Origin: Rotaria macrura
Taxonomy: Eukaryota > Rotifera > Eurotatoria > Philodinida > Philodinidae
Length of the DNA stretch: 64,000 nucleotides
Assembly (NCBI GenBank): GCA_900239685.1
Contig: OENT01000943.1
Location: 1 to 64,000 of the forward strand
Direction of reading: 5' to 3'
Position numbers and translations under genes: made by a program. The notes beneath the pieces were generated by a model, which worked only from the letters and a program-made list of their open reading frames with translations, made no database searches and was not told the origin of the DNA. This document shows, piece by piece, positions 32,141 through 44,883 of the stretch; positions within the stretch are counted from its first letter, which is position 1, and every line of letters starts with the position of its first letter.

Positions 32141-35100
32141 TTTTCTACCTAGATTGGCTTCTTATTCTATTTTACTGAAGAAACGAAGGCATCGATCACA
32201 GTTTTTATCTGGAGAATAAATCATCTAATGAATTTAGCGATGTAACAACATGAAAATATATTTAAGTGAATATTATCAATTATTTTATTCTAAATAACAG
32301 AAGTGAATTTCTATTATACTGTTCGATAAGCGAACATGGAATATCCTGTCATTTGAAGGCGCACAGACTAACACTGGCGATGTAGTACTGGGCATACACG
32401 CATCGTAGACCTTCCCTCTGCTTTTCACCACTGTGAATATAATTGCCCCGCACTATTGTTACCGACCATCGTAGTTAAGTTCTGACGAAAAGCAAGTTGT
32501 TTCTCGGCGAGTGATCTCTGATACAACAAGTAAAAAGAAAAAAAGACTCGACTTACGAAAAAAATGGAAAGAAAAATTATTCAGAACTGAAATATTCGCG
32601 TAAAGCTATCCTCCCTCGTAATCGTAATAGAAGACCACCCCATTTTAGAAAATCATCCCTTGAGAAAATTTCAAAGAGTATATGAGAAGACTATGGTCTT
32701 CTCATAGGTAACATGTTCAGCTTAGACAGTGCATGATGTGCGATAGACAAAGGAAAGACTGCCCACATAGGCGGAGAAATGCATACGGTACCGAAAAAAA
32801 AAATAAAGGGAGTAACTGTTGGGGTTAATGTATGGCGTCACCTATCTGAGGTGATCATATTATCAGTTGCTTATGTCTATCCTCATCAGAGTGTTACGTT
32901 TATCAAAATCAAAATGCAATATTATCTGGAAAAATAGCAGTGCGTCAGAAGATAAAATTTGATTGTTTTGTCAACAGAAGCAGGGTTCAGGATAGTTTCT
33001 AAAATTCTTGATGGAGCGAGTTTGGACTTAGTTCATCGATGTTTAAAAATCTGCAGAAATAGATTTTCGATCGTGTTCTAGAAAGTCAAATAATCATTGG
33101 TTTCGAAATTCTTAATCAATAGTTAATGCTAATAAGGTGTTCCATTACATGAGCAAGCCGATATATTTGATTAACAGTTAAAATGAGATCTTCAAAACGA
33201 AACACATTCAGAAGCCACACAAAACTAAAAGTTGTGATTTTTATGATGGCATCTGGTTTCTGCTAATTTATGTTCTCTCTTCTCCCTGTGTCCTATATAG
33301 TATCAATTTGAAAAGGTGAACGTTTGCAAAAGAAATCATGAACGTACAAGTTTAAAGATCATGTGGAATTATAGCAAGTACTTTGCAAAAAATGCAATAA
33401 ACATAATATTTTCATCAGACAAATAATGCACCAGATTAGTACTTTTAACAGACTGATGACCGTAAGATTCATTAGTATTTGTTTTATTCAAATGGAAGGC
33501 TTGTTACAGATTATGCTCTACTTCAATGCAATTATTTAATCGTTTTTCCTTTCGATACGAAAGAAATGTGTTTCCTTTAATGGAAATAATGATTGACGAA
33601 TACAACAAATAATGTCGGAATGAAGCGAGACCCAGTGAAATATTGCTATTTTGATGCAACAGTTTTGTTCGATTTGCCGTAAATAATATTTGACCTTGCA
33701 GTATTCTTTGTGTTTTCTTAGACATTATGCTTTTATGTTCTTACTGTTTTGATGATGTTTGTGCAAATGTTGATGTACGACTAAACTTTTTATTAGTTGA
33801 AAGCATCACTTTAGGTATAAATTTCAACTATGATGTTGAGCACATGTTTGATACCTCCAGAGATTCAAATTATCAAAAAATACTACTCAACGGTCAAACT
33901 ATTAAGCACAATGGAAATCAGGCTTGACTACGAGACATGCATTCATTTATGATTATTTTTCTATTTATCAAGTTGAAAGCGCGTTCATATAGCAAAAAGA
34001 AACAAATTAGATCATGCTATGACTGAATTGGTTTTTTTTTCTAACTGATACCCTTATGTACACAGTTGTGCCTGATGTGCTGATTTCATAATCTTGTGAT
34101 CATAGCACATATCTCCATCCACAATCCATTGAAGAAAACAAAACAACTATGCTGTTGCTGGGTTTTACATAAGATCCATTTTACTTTATGCCATTGAAGA
34201 GTTATTGCTTCTCATTAGACGATGCTAGACACTACTCTGGTGTCTACTCTAAACAATTCATAGTGTTTCGAAAAGAAAGAAAACTATACTTAAATCCTAC
34301 GAGAATAATAAGAAGGGGTTTTTACAGTATATGAAGACGAAGATGCAGTTATCTGACTTTAATAGGTTTGAGTATAATTGTCAACATTTTATAAATATAT
34401 TCAATTAATAACTACAAGGTTTTCTTTTCTTTTATTAAGTCAGCCATTTTTCATGAATAAAAATTTCCAATACTCAACATTTCATTCGAAGAATTCTACA
34501 CGATTCAGTTTCAGAGAATGACATCGTAGATATATGTGAGGATGGAAGAACTGCATCATTATTCCCGAATTGGTACTAAAACAAATTCGTCTCTAGACCA
34601 AACTCATTTCCATAGACGCACTACTTTATAACCTCATCGAGACTTCGCCAGATTTACTATGAAAACGCCGAAAGCAAGAATTTCGATCATGTAATATGTC
34701 GAAACTTCTGAGATGTCACTATTGAACCATATTAATTTTATTTCCTATCATAGTTCTCGTGTTTGTTTTCTCTCGTATTTTCTTTTATAGTTCCGTTGAT
34801 TAGTTAATACCTTTCCTTCAATTAGTCGTTACTTAAGTGAACATTCTAGAATATGGAATGGACACAGAATACAACAAAACCAAAGAAAAACCGAGTTATT
34901 GCAAATGAGTACAGATGGTTAAAATCGACCAGTTTCAAGTTCTAATAATCGTATTGAAAGACGTATCGATACTCTTATGGCATGTTACAACCACAAAAAC
35001 ATCGACGTTGAACAATTGTTGGATAACTTATCATTCCTCGTCATGAGAAAAACATGAATTTTAAATTCATCACAAACATCTGAACCTATTGAAAATCATT

Positions 35101-35185
35101 CATTTTTTAAATGGTTATACGCCATTACCAATAAACTTATTTGTCCTTTGTTTTTCAATAAAATAAAATAAATATTTCATATTTT

Positions 35186-35419
35186 TCATCTAACATCATT
35201 TGTCACTGATGTAACACTTTTTTCATTCGGTCTTTTTTCATTCGACGTCGTCGTTTCGACCTTTTTTTCCTTCGGCATTTTCAATACATCTACCATACGA
35301 AAACTTAATCTATAAAAAGCCTGCATAATTTTTTGAAAAACAAAAAAAACCGAATACATCATTACTGATTGAGATGCAAGAAAAACTAAACTCCCCCATA
35401 CAAAAAATACAGTCGCCAT
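35186..35419 (-). CDS. Possible small membrane protein, unidentified
   Basis: A 77-codon frame starts with a hydrophobic stretch (residues 3-36, two potential membrane passes) and ends in a basic, Thr/Ser/Asn-rich tail (KEKKVETTTSNEKRPNEKS). I know no homologue and no clear poly(A) signal follows, so this may be chance. Confidence 0.2.
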   Translation of the reverse strand: MATVFFVWGSLVFLASQSVMMYSVFFVFQKIMQAFYRLSFRMVDVLKMPKEKKVETTTSNEKRPNEKSVTSVTNDVR

Positions 35420-36730
35420 TGTAAACGATAGTTACTTCAGCAATCAACGACATAGACATTGGTAAGATAAAATCAATAATAAATTATTAGAAAGAGATTT
35501 CAAGTGAAGTTAGGAAATATTAGGAATTTTTTAAAATTATTCATTGATGATTCAGTGTCTGGCATCGGTAAGATGAATAATAAATAGAAAGAATGGTCAT
35601 TTCATGCATCGCATCTCACTGGCGTTCATAAATTTCTCACTGTGGTAGGAAACCCAAACAGCACGCCCGGAATCTTACGAGTTCTCATTCGACATCTTCG
35701 ATTTGATTGATCTATGAACCGGGATGTAGAAATTCTAGAAGATGAAATAAGAGAATGACTAGATTCGATTCTCGGTAACAGTGACATTATTTTTTCACTT
35801 ATAAGTTGTTCTCCTTGGGATTTAATATTGGCATTTTTCCTACTATGAGAAAAGAAGTACATTTATGTAATGAATAATAATACTTCAGTGCATTGTTTCG
35901 TATTTTACAATGGCATAGCAACAAGAAGACAATGTGAATATGGATTCTAAAAAAGATTCTTGTTATTGAAAGATGCTGAAAGCAGTAGGATCAGTTTTTT
36001 TGAAGAACAATAAAGAAACAAATTAATGAAATGAAGTTTTGGCAATTCTTGATACTTGTATCTTTCTTGAGTCATCATACTTCTCATTTGTCTAACTTAT
36101 TTTTTCACTGTTGACTTTTGAATATAAATCAAATCAGCAAAATATTAACATTAATCTATAGGATCTCGCAAGTCACGAAATAAAAATAGTCTAATATCTT
36201 GAAAATAAATCATGAGTACATTACTTAGTTGTTGATTAATCAAAAAAAAAAGTTTTTACAACAGAAAAATTTAATTTCTTACTAATAGATTACTATACTG
36301 TATATTTAGTTTCATGAATAACATTTTAGATATTTATATTGAATTGCATTGAATTTATATCAATGAACACATAATACTTATACCGAAGGTCAATATTTCA
36401 AATCCGTATCATTCATATTAACATACACCAAGGGTCGAGATTATTGTATATTGATGACTCAGAAACTATCATACTTGTTTATCGTAAGCTATTTTAGAAT
36501 ATCATGATTGTTCATTTTATTTTGAATCATAGAGCACAATATAATGACATTGAAAGCATGCTTTTGAAAACAAAAATACATTTATTACTAAGTTCAAGTT
36601 CTTGACTGATTTTTACAATTATATATACCTAGCATAATATATAATAATCATAATTCTTGATTGACATATGAACTTAAAAATATTGCGTGTTCGCTATACG
36701 TTTAAGGACATGTACTTATAAGGATTTATT

Positions 36731-36748
36731 TTCTATGCGCGCATAGAA
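36731..36748. repeat. Perfect 18-bp palindrome with alternating GC centre
   Basis: TTCTATGCGCGCATAGAA is fully self-complementary, about 560 bases upstream of the nuclear receptor ATG. Confidence 0.8.
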
Positions 36749-37309
36749 GAAAGACCTTGTCTACAAGGAAGAAAAAAACTGACTGAGAAAATTATTTTCT
36801 TCTCAAAAACTGTCACTTCTCTCAATGCATTTCAATTTTATATTTATGCTATGAATCATCAACATTCAAAATGAATTCAACACTCTATGAAATCCAAATT
36901 TTTCAGGAAAAAAATAGATATGAATAGAACCAGAGCATTTTTTTTCTACGATTCTCAACATAACAAGTTTATATCATTACAGACCATGTTTTTTCTTCAG
37001 AGAAAGAATGCGAAAAAAATTAATTTTTTCTGTCTCGTTTGTTAGACGTTGCATTTATGTGAAGGTTTATCATATGATAATATAACAAGTAGAGTACTGC
37101 CGTAACATTCATGATGTTCTGTAAGAAATAGAGAAACTATATTTTAGAATTATAATAATACCAGTTGGATTTACTCTCTTTTTCTTGATAGACACAGTTA
37201 TCATGTGACAGAATTTCGAGCAGTTTCTTTTATTATTTTTGTATTGAAAATTTGAATTCGATACTGTGATCATTCTTTTTTGTTTTCATAGAGATAGAAA
37301 CATGCCTCT

Positions 37310-39126
37310 ATGATGGAAACAACATCGTCGATGAATCATACCAATAAAAAACGACTAACAACAGCAGTACAAACGGACTGTAAAATATGCGGAGCTCCTG
37401 CTAAATATTCATATTTCGGAGTCATTTCGTGTCATCCATGCAAAATATTTTTCAAAAGAACTGCTGAACGTGGAAAAGTTGATTGAAAATAAACCGTCTT
37501 TCTTTTTTTCATTCCATTAACTCATTCTATTTTTGCTTCTAGGATGCATTGAAATGTTATTTTGATGGCAATTGTGAAATTAATATACACAATCGTCATG
37601 TATGTTCTTATTGTCGACTTGTCAAATGTTTTTCTAGTGGTATGCAAGTTGAAATGATTCGATCTTCGTTATCGAAAACGAGTCAAATAAACCGCAAACG
37701 AAAATCAATAAAAATCATTGAATTAAATCAATCTGAGCAGGTATGATTAGTTGATTTTCATGGTTAAGTACATGACCAGTATCGAAATAATTGTAAAATT
37801 CATGCTGATTTTAATTTTATCTAGAAAATAATACTCTAGAATCATCTCTATAGTGAATATTTGTTCTCTCATCAATAAAGAAAGAGACACGTTCCCGTTT
37901 CTATTTTTGAGAGCTGACACAATAGTGTGTTCTTTTATTACTACTTATTAATAGACTAATTCTTCATCTACTGTTTGCAACATGTACCTGATCGACAGGC
38001 GGCGATTCATTCTGCCCCTAATGTTTAGAAAACAGAAACAATTAATTTTAGACCGATGTCATGCATGTAACGATAATGTTCGAAAAATGCAGAAATTTTC
38101 AGGGGTGTTTTAGACCTAGATAAAGCCGTTCCTCGCATGTTTCTAGACGAGAGTTCAAAAAAGTATTTTTCAGTTCTTCTCCTTTTGAAAAAATAGGAGC
38201 GTACGAGTCATACTGTTCTTTTTCATACAACACGTTCGTACCAAGGGAAAAAGAACGTCGACGAATGTCGATGCACCAGTTCTGGTTCTTTTTATTTTAG
38301 ACGACCTCGATGTTTTTCTAATGATTCCACAATGTGTATGGCATAGTTTCTTTTCAATGTTTAGATTCCTACTATCAATCTTTTACAATCCGATCAATCA
38401 ACGTTAACTGTTGATCAATGGAATTTAATTTCAAATATATCCCATTGTTTTGACGAATACAGTGGATTATCGTTTGGTGAACGTTTTATGCTCGAACAAA
38501 ACATTCTACCACTGAAATTACGTTTTAAAAGAGGGCCCATATTAGAATTGATTCAAATATCGTTAGATCGTAATCAATCATTATATACAAACAATCGTGA
38601 TTTTCTTTCTCTACCATCAAATGATCGTTCAACTTTACTTCATAAGACATTCAGACATACGGCAAGTCTCTCGTCTAATTTTATCATTCATAAATCTCGA
38701 TTAATGGATTGTCCGGTTTATTTTCATGTTGTCGAAATGATTACACATCCATGTGTGATACCAGCAGCGAAACGTATGGCAGATCGACTTGATTTTGATA
38801 TGATTATTATGAAACTATTTCTTGCTATTCTTACATTCTCAACAACTCACTTTACAGTCTATACAAATACTCCTCCAGTTAATTTTTCGAATCTGAAAGC
38901 TATTTTAAATATTCAAGATACATACATTGAAATAACATGGCGATATTTACTTTACAAATATGATTTCAAACAAGCTGTTATTTGTTTATCTAATCTTATT
39001 CGGTGTTTCTTTGCTCTTAATGAAGCTGTTGTTCAAATACAAAAAGTTCCATGGCTTACAGATACAATATCGTCTGTTGTTCATCAAACTGAACAAACTC
39101 TTCCGGGAAATTCACTAATTATTTAA
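37310..39126 (+). CDS. Nuclear hormone receptor, divergent
   Basis: Three exons: 37310-37477, 37543-37740 and 38365-39126. Introns are 65 bp (GTTGAT..CTAG) and 624 bp (GTATGA..TTTAG), both phase 0. The product has 375 residues. The DNA-binding domain has all eight zinc cysteines (24, 27, 41, 44, 61, 67, 77, 80): CKICGAPAKYSYFGVISCHP, then CKIFFKRTAE, then CYFDGNC and VCSYCRLVKCFSSGM. The P-box is CHPCKIFFKR instead of the usual CEGCKGFFKR, so DNA half-site preference may differ. Intron 1 splits the two zinc fingers. The C-terminal 250 residues should be the ligand-binding domain but are too divergent to assign a subfamily. Expected role: nuclear transcription factor. AATAAA lies at 39184-39189. 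Confidence 0.85.
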
Positions 39127-39189
39127 CTTTTTTGTTGCATTCACCGTAAAAATACGATGTTGTATGTATGTGTTGTAGATTTTAATAAA

Positions 39190-40603
39190 CACTAGTTATT
39201 CGGCAGATGCAAACTTGAGTCAAGTTCGAATACTAGCACGTCATTTTCTAGCGAGATTATTCATATATATTTATAATTATCATATGAATTTTCTTCATTT
39301 CTTGTTCGAACAAATATGAATAGAAGATCAATCGTTTATCATGTATATATTTTAACAAATGTATTTTAAAATACAAATTAGATTGGTTTTATGCTTAAAA
39401 GAGAACATCAAGTACTGGGCTGACAATAAAAGTCAGTCGATTTCTATCAAAACAAACATAGAATCTACATTATAAGAAATTCTTTGTAGTTGATATGTCT
39501 AATACATAAGTACATAAGGAAAACGATTTCAATGATAAACACTGTGTTGTTTACTATAGCTGCACACTCACACCCTTAATCTCTCATTTACTTCTTCATG
39601 CATATAATCGAATTCACACATCAACATATTAAATTCATTGTTATGCATCGATTGATCGTGATTAGGAAGTGATAATTTCTAATGAATGACGCTGTTCTAC
39701 GTATTCATCCTTCAAATGTTCGTATATAAACAAACTCAATTTTGTGTTTGTTCTGCAACAAAACCATGATGCTGCTACTCTAGTAAGAAAACGATCAGCT
39801 CTTTTTTCACGCTTCGATTACATGTGTCAACTGACAAACAATATCGATAAATGATTGAAACTAAGACAAAGTCCCACTTTGATGATTCTTACCGGTTTCA
39901 CGTACTGACTATTGCACCGGAGTTGTGGTGCTTTAGCTGAATACAAAAATTGCAGGAAGAGTACCTTCATGCAATGGAATATAGCACACCTTTGATATTG
40001 CTTTTCTAAAAGCCCAAATCTTTATTGTCTATGATGACAGTGCTGGTTCATTCTTGTGTTTGTTCGAATAAATGCTTTCTATTCGTGGCAAACTATTTAT
40101 TATTTCTGCAAACTATAAACGTATATTAGCTACTAATGAGGGCTAGGAGGATACTTGTCTGACCTCTCGTTATAGATTGGACACTCATTGAACATATGCA
40201 TTCAAATTTTGGTACATTTGAAAATTATAACATATGTTAGCCAGTGGATTTTTCAGCTCCTCGTGATTACGACGTATTTACTATGCCTGCAGTATATGAT
40301 CTTCGAACCGATGTCCGAAAACAACTATGCTACATAATCTAATGACTGGAATATCAACTACTACAATCATATGTTAGTAAATAGCATGCAAGTAATAAGA
40401 ATCCATTGCTGTGTTTGTATTTGTGCGAGAGACATGGATAGCTATAGCACACATTGCATCTTATCTATCCATGCCTTGCCACGATATGCGTTATCAAGCC
40501 ATTTATAAAAGCGTATGTTATGAGAAGGTCAGCTATTTAAAAAGAATAAGAATAAATATAGCATACGCTTATTTTATGCATCTACAGACATAAAATAATC
40601 AGC
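39190..40603. other. Intergenic gap with beta-helix gene upstream region
   Basis: No gene recognised. A 60-codon frame at 40411-40593 lacks family features. The last 100-200 bases probably hold the promoter of the gene at 40604. Confidence 0.35.
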
Positions 40604-43120
40604 ATGCATTACTTTTCTATAGCAATAATAGGCCTGTTTTTCCTAAGTACTGCATATGGTACTTTTACAACAAAAGCTTCTTCTTCTTCTTCATATCATC
40701 CTGGCTATAGTACAGTTGGCAACTTAAATGTTCCAGCCGAATATGACTGTGCCCTTCGAACTTTTACCATTGAAATGGCTGGGCACATTGCACCTACGTT
40801 CTGGCAGACGAACTGGACAGTACTCAGCCAGAGTGCATTTCAAATGCATCAATGCAATGATACTTCGAGTCAACAAAAGAAGCGTGTGAAAACGTTCCAA
40901 TTTACACCAGAAATAAAACAAAGAACTTGTCATCAAAGAATATTTGTACACGATTCAAAAGGCAGTGATAAGTTTGATGGAACATTTGAACAGCCAATGA
41001 AAACTATCCAAGCAGCTTTATCTCTCACACGTTCAATCCGTACTAGACATGGTAGTGGAAATATATTGTGTATTACTATACGCGGAGGAACTTACTATTT
41101 GGGCACGAATGCTACTAGAACAAGTAGTCAAATTGGGGCCATTGCGTTAACAACCAATGATAGTAATCTAGTTATTGAAAATTATCCAGGAGAACGAGTT
41201 GTATTGAGTGGTGGTACATTACTAAAATTAGAATGGTCCGTTCATGCTAAAACAGCTGCTGGTGGTATTATTATGAAAGCTCAAGTACCATCTTCCGTCA
41301 ATCTTGACCAGTTCAATGAGCTATATATAGATGATAGGAGAGCAATCATTGCAAAATATCCGAATGGTGATCCTTCTACTCAAGGTTTGTACGCAAAAGA
41401 TCCAGGTTTTTCTTACGATTCAAAAAATTGGATTCCACCGATATTTAATCGTAGTGCGGAAATTCATGTAGCAGATCCTTCTCGCAACGGAACAGTGTTC
41501 CCCTATTATCAACTTGGTTTAGGCGGTGGTGCTTCTGTTTTCAATCCACCGAAAAACTTTTGGAGTACTGCATCACCACCTGCTGGCAGTAACTACGGTG
41601 TTCCACGAGGTTTCTCAGTGAAAACTGATGCATTGCCTCGTATTAGTAACTGGAGTAAACCAACGACTGGTTTTGTACATGCTTTTCATTCTGGCTATTG
41701 GGGTAGTTGGGTATTTGAAATTGCATCGGTCAATAGTACCGAAAATGAAATCATGTTCGGTCGAGGAGGCTTTCAAGAAGCCCGTGGTTCGAGCAGTGGT
41801 GGAGCATTTTACGTTGCAAACATTTTCGAAGAATTAGATTCACCGAATGAATGGTTTTTGGATAAGGATACTCGTACTCTCTATTTTATGCCGAATGGTA
41901 CAATGCCTCAAGTGTTCGTGGCCAGCCAAATACCATGTTTGATTTCTATTAGTGGTAGTAGCAACGATAATTCTGTCAATAATGTATCCATTCAAGGTTT
42001 GATACTGACACAGACGAGTAGTACATATATGAAAGAATACATGGTACCCAGTGGTGGTGATTGGGCTGTTCATCGAGGTGCTACCATCTATTTGACAAAT
42101 ACCAGAGATATCATTATAACGCGTAATGTATTCACACAACTGGGCAGCAACGGTTTGGCGTTAATAGATTACAATGATGCTACATCGATCACTTTAAATG
42201 AATTCGTATGGTTAGCTGATTCAGCAATTATTCTTGTTGGTAGCACGAATGGAATCGACGGTTTTAGTGTAGTAAGTCAGCCTGCCAATATACTCATACA
42301 ATCCAATCTCATTCATGAAATTGGTATCTATATCAAACAATCATCACCTGTGCTAATTTCTGTTAGCCGTAGTGTATCAGTACTTGGTAATCTCATGTTC
42401 AATATGCCACGGGCAGCCATCAACATAAATGATGGTTTCTATGGTAATCATACTATTAGTTGGAATGTCATTTTCAATACTGTTCGAGAAACTAGTGATC
42501 ATGGACCGATCAATTCGTGGGATCGGCAACCGTTTCTGACAGATGCTAAACAGTCAGGTTTACCTTCGCTTTGGCAACACACAAGTTATATTCATCATAA
42601 TACTTTATTCAATAATTACCGTTCAGTATGGCCCATTGATCATGATGATGGTAGCTGTTTTTATGAGGACAGCTATAATTTTCAAGTATATGGTGGTAAG
42701 AAAAATTATTTGGGACATTCAAAAACAGACCATCATGAGATTTATGTGTATTCCGATGCCAGTCAAGGTGGCTTTGGGAGTAATGTATGTCTAAGTGAGT
42801 ATGCACCTAGACGAGGTTCTAGCGGTTGGAATGAAATTTGGATCAACAACACTTGTGTACTCTATCAGACTTCAATACCGTATAATCTTGAAGGATGCGA
42901 TACTGCCGATCTGTTCGTACCTACTTTGATATCTAATCAAATCTACATTCCATCTGAGAAACAAGTTGCGTTTATATGCAAAGTCAATGGTACTAGTGCA
43001 AGTCTTACTTTGGATCAATGGAATTCTTACGGGCTAGATCTTGGTACTAGCGTTCAAACTACACCTGACATTCAAGTAATTATTGAATGGGGTCGTGAAA
43101 TGTTACAACACGCTGATTAA
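40604..43120 (+). CDS. Secreted right-handed parallel beta-helix protein
   Basis: A single uninterrupted frame of 838 residues. Residues 1-19 are a signal peptide (MHYFSIAIIGLFFLSTAYG), followed by a Ser-rich linker. At about 122-145, FVHDSKGSDKFDGTFEQPMK and TIQAALSL form the N-terminal signature of pectate-lyase-like beta-helix proteins (xxGsDxxxGTxxxPfxTIqaAl). The following region has many short beta-strand and Asn/Gly-turn repeats (NVSIQGLILTQTSS, NTRDIIITRNVFTQLGSNGL, NILIQSNLIHEIG), typical of PbH1 coils. Numerous N-glycosylation sites and Cys pairs fit an extracellular protein. Family members bind or cut polysaccharides, but I see no proven catalytic set. It lacks introns, and relatives are common in bacteria, algae and protists, so foreign origin is possible. 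Confidence 0.88.
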   Translation: MHYFSIAIIGLFFLSTAYGTFTTKASSSSSYHPGYSTVGNLNVPAEYDCALRTFTIEMAGHIAPTFWQTNWTVLSQSAFQMHQCNDTSSQQKKRVKTFQFTPEIKQRTCHQRIFVHDSKGSDKFDGTFEQPMKTIQAALSLTRSIRTRHGSGNILCITIRGGTYYLGTNATRTSSQIGAIALTTNDSNLVIENYPGERVVLSGGTLLKLEWSVHAKTAAGGIIMKAQVPSSVNLDQFNELYIDDRRAIIAKYPNGDPSTQGLYAKDPGFSYDSKNWIPPIFNRSAEIHVADPSRNGTVFPYYQLGLGGGASVFNPPKNFWSTASPPAGSNYGVPRGFSVKTDALPRISNWSKPTTGFVHAFHSGYWGSWVFEIASVNSTENEIMFGRGGFQEARGSSSGGAFYVANIFEELDSPNEWFLDKDTRTLYFMPNGTMPQVFVASQIPCLISISGSSNDNSVNNVSIQGLILTQTSSTYMKEYMVPSGGDWAVHRGATIYLTNTRDIIITRNVFTQLGSNGLALIDYNDATSITLNEFVWLADSAIILVGSTNGIDGFSVVSQPANILIQSNLIHEIGIYIKQSSPVLISVSRSVSVLGNLMFNMPRAAININDGFYGNHTISWNVIFNTVRETSDHGPINSWDRQPFLTDAKQSGLPSLWQHTSYIHHNTLFNNYRSVWPIDHDDGSCFYEDSYNFQVYGGKKNYLGHSKTDHHEIYVYSDASQGGFGSNVCLSEYAPRRGSSGWNEIWINNTCVLYQTSIPYNLEGCDTADLFVPTLISNQIYIPSEKQVAFICKVNGTSASLTLDQWNSYGLDLGTSVQTTPDIQVIIEWGREMLQHAD

Positions 43121-43616
43121 TTTAAAAGACATATGATAATTCCATGACTTTATTGTGCCTGTGTGCATTCAATACACTTCAATGTTCTTTTGTACTATAC
43201 ATTCGATAGTCTTCACTGATTTCAAACCAAAGGATGAATTAGTTCATCGATGTGCCTTTGATTTAGCACTCATTGGTTTTTTTATAGACGATAAAGATTT
43301 CTTGCTCACATATTGTCAACTTTTTAGTTGGACTCAATGTAGTAAAGACGCAAGTAAGGGTGTCAGTGTCGAGCTAGTGAGGATCTGAATGTTTTTATAG
43401 GCTGGTAGAAGGTTGATTATACAGAATCGCATCGTGATGTGAGTAATTATGCGATATAGAGTGATATGTGTGAATTAATAATTTCATGCATATGTCACTA
43501 TGGACTACATGACGCAGCTTCCTTATGATCGGACCACGAGAATTTGTTTCTGATTATCACTGTGCCTCTTTGTGACACCGATTGGCGCAATTATGGTATT
43601 CACAAGAAAAATCGAA
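43121..43616. other. Short gap without a recognisable gene
   Basis: A 77-codon frame (43155-43388) just after the beta-helix gene has no family signal. Confidence 0.3.
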
Positions 43617-44060
43617 AACTACTATAGTTGGTGTGCGGTAAGACAGTTGTGCTTGACTGAAATATTTTTCACTTCTGTGGATAACTCGACGCTCGTGTTC
43701 TGTTTGTTGAATGCTTTTTCTTGTTTTCATTTCGCATGAAAATGACTGCTTTTTTTCGAGACTTGAAAAGCATGACAACCAATTATTATGTTTCATTACT
43801 CTTCTACTTTTCTCACTACTACTGAATGCTGTTAAACTCAAATTCGATGCCATACGTTACATGAGATCGATGTTGGCGAAGTATTCTATGAAGTAATAGC
43901 AACTCTCATCAAGAAACTGCTTCCTACGTATTGAGACACAAATAGAAATACTACTAAACCGAATCTGCTTTTCACTTCAAGTCGCTTGCCATTTTAACTG
44001 TCACAACATCGTCACTTGAGAGAAGAAATATTTTCTCAATTAAACAAACTGATTCTCTTC
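43617..44060. repeat. Diverged duplicate of the NHL-gene upstream region, copy A
   Basis: The block from ACTATAGTTGGTG (43621) to GATTCTCTT (about 44056) is colinear with 44884-45310. Shared anchors include TTCGCATGAAAATGACT / TTTGCATGAAAATTACT, GAGACTTGAAAA / GAGATTTGAAAA and ACTTGAGAAAGGA-like words near the ends. Separation is about 1.26 kb. Copy A is not followed by an intact NHL gene. Confidence 0.7.
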
Positions 44061-44883
44061 CGAGCATGTATAATGGCATTAGGGTGTGGGCGAAATGTAG
44101 AATTACTTGTTGTGTTTGGGTTTCTATGGTTTCGAGCCAGTGAGTGATGGTCCAGAGATTTCAATGGGTCGAACGTCATTCAACTAGTAGTGTGAGATAA
44201 GATGAATAAAGACAACAATTTGATGTGATGATTCCTGTGCTTTTTCGTTACAGCTGTATTTTTTTTCACATAAATTGTTTCTTTCAACAGCCACAATTCT
44301 TTTACGAACAGGTTATGGTAGATGTCGTCAAATACATACACAAAGTTTTCGAAAGAGAGTTGTAGTTAGGTTCCAAGAAAACGCCTAAGTCAAACAATGT
44401 ACTTTCAATGAAAAATTGCAGGAACTATCTCATAGAATCTCATAGAAAAAAATATTTTAATTCATCATGTCTCACACTCATTATCTAGAGACTTTGAGCT
44501 CATGTCTGACAATTGGCAGTCCATTGAAACCTTTGTGAGAGTCATAACGTTTTCAAATTTTTTGGGAGATGGCAATTATAAAGAATTTTATCCCGGTGCT
44601 AGTCATAGTGTGAAAGAAAATGATGGTTCGGTAAAAATAATTTCCTATGTTCTTGTCAATATGGACTGCAGATCACAACTTCCACATGATAACGCCAAGT
44701 ATACTTAGTTGGAAATAACTCTAAGTTAAATTGTCTTTTCGATCGGCGGTTCGAATGTTGAGATAAGAATCGTTTGAATTCCTACGAAAGCATTTGATAA
44801 TATACATTCTGTATCTTGAAGACTGGTAAAATAGTTTATATTCAGTGCCTGTACTTCTGCAAAGTAAAATCATGAAGAATTCA
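44061..44883. other. Spacer between the duplicated blocks
   Basis: A 68-codon frame (44502-44708) is not recognisable. If whole gene units were duplicated, the first coding part has been lost or decayed beyond recognition here. Confidence 0.3.

Larger units (their letters stand above)
32221..37309. other. 5 kb gap, no secure gene
   Basis: AT-rich sequence between the SAA-like gene and the nuclear receptor. It contains a weak small ORF (35186-35419, minus) and the palindrome at 36731-36748. Other open frames (33504-33725, 33727-33927, 35626-35862) show no family signal. The last few hundred bases should contain the nuclear-receptor promoter. Confidence 0.35.

Noticed and set aside
32390..32500. 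5S rRNA-like words (GTAGTTAAGTTCTGA and neighbours)
   Set aside because: Only scattered similarity; internal promoter boxes and stems are absent.
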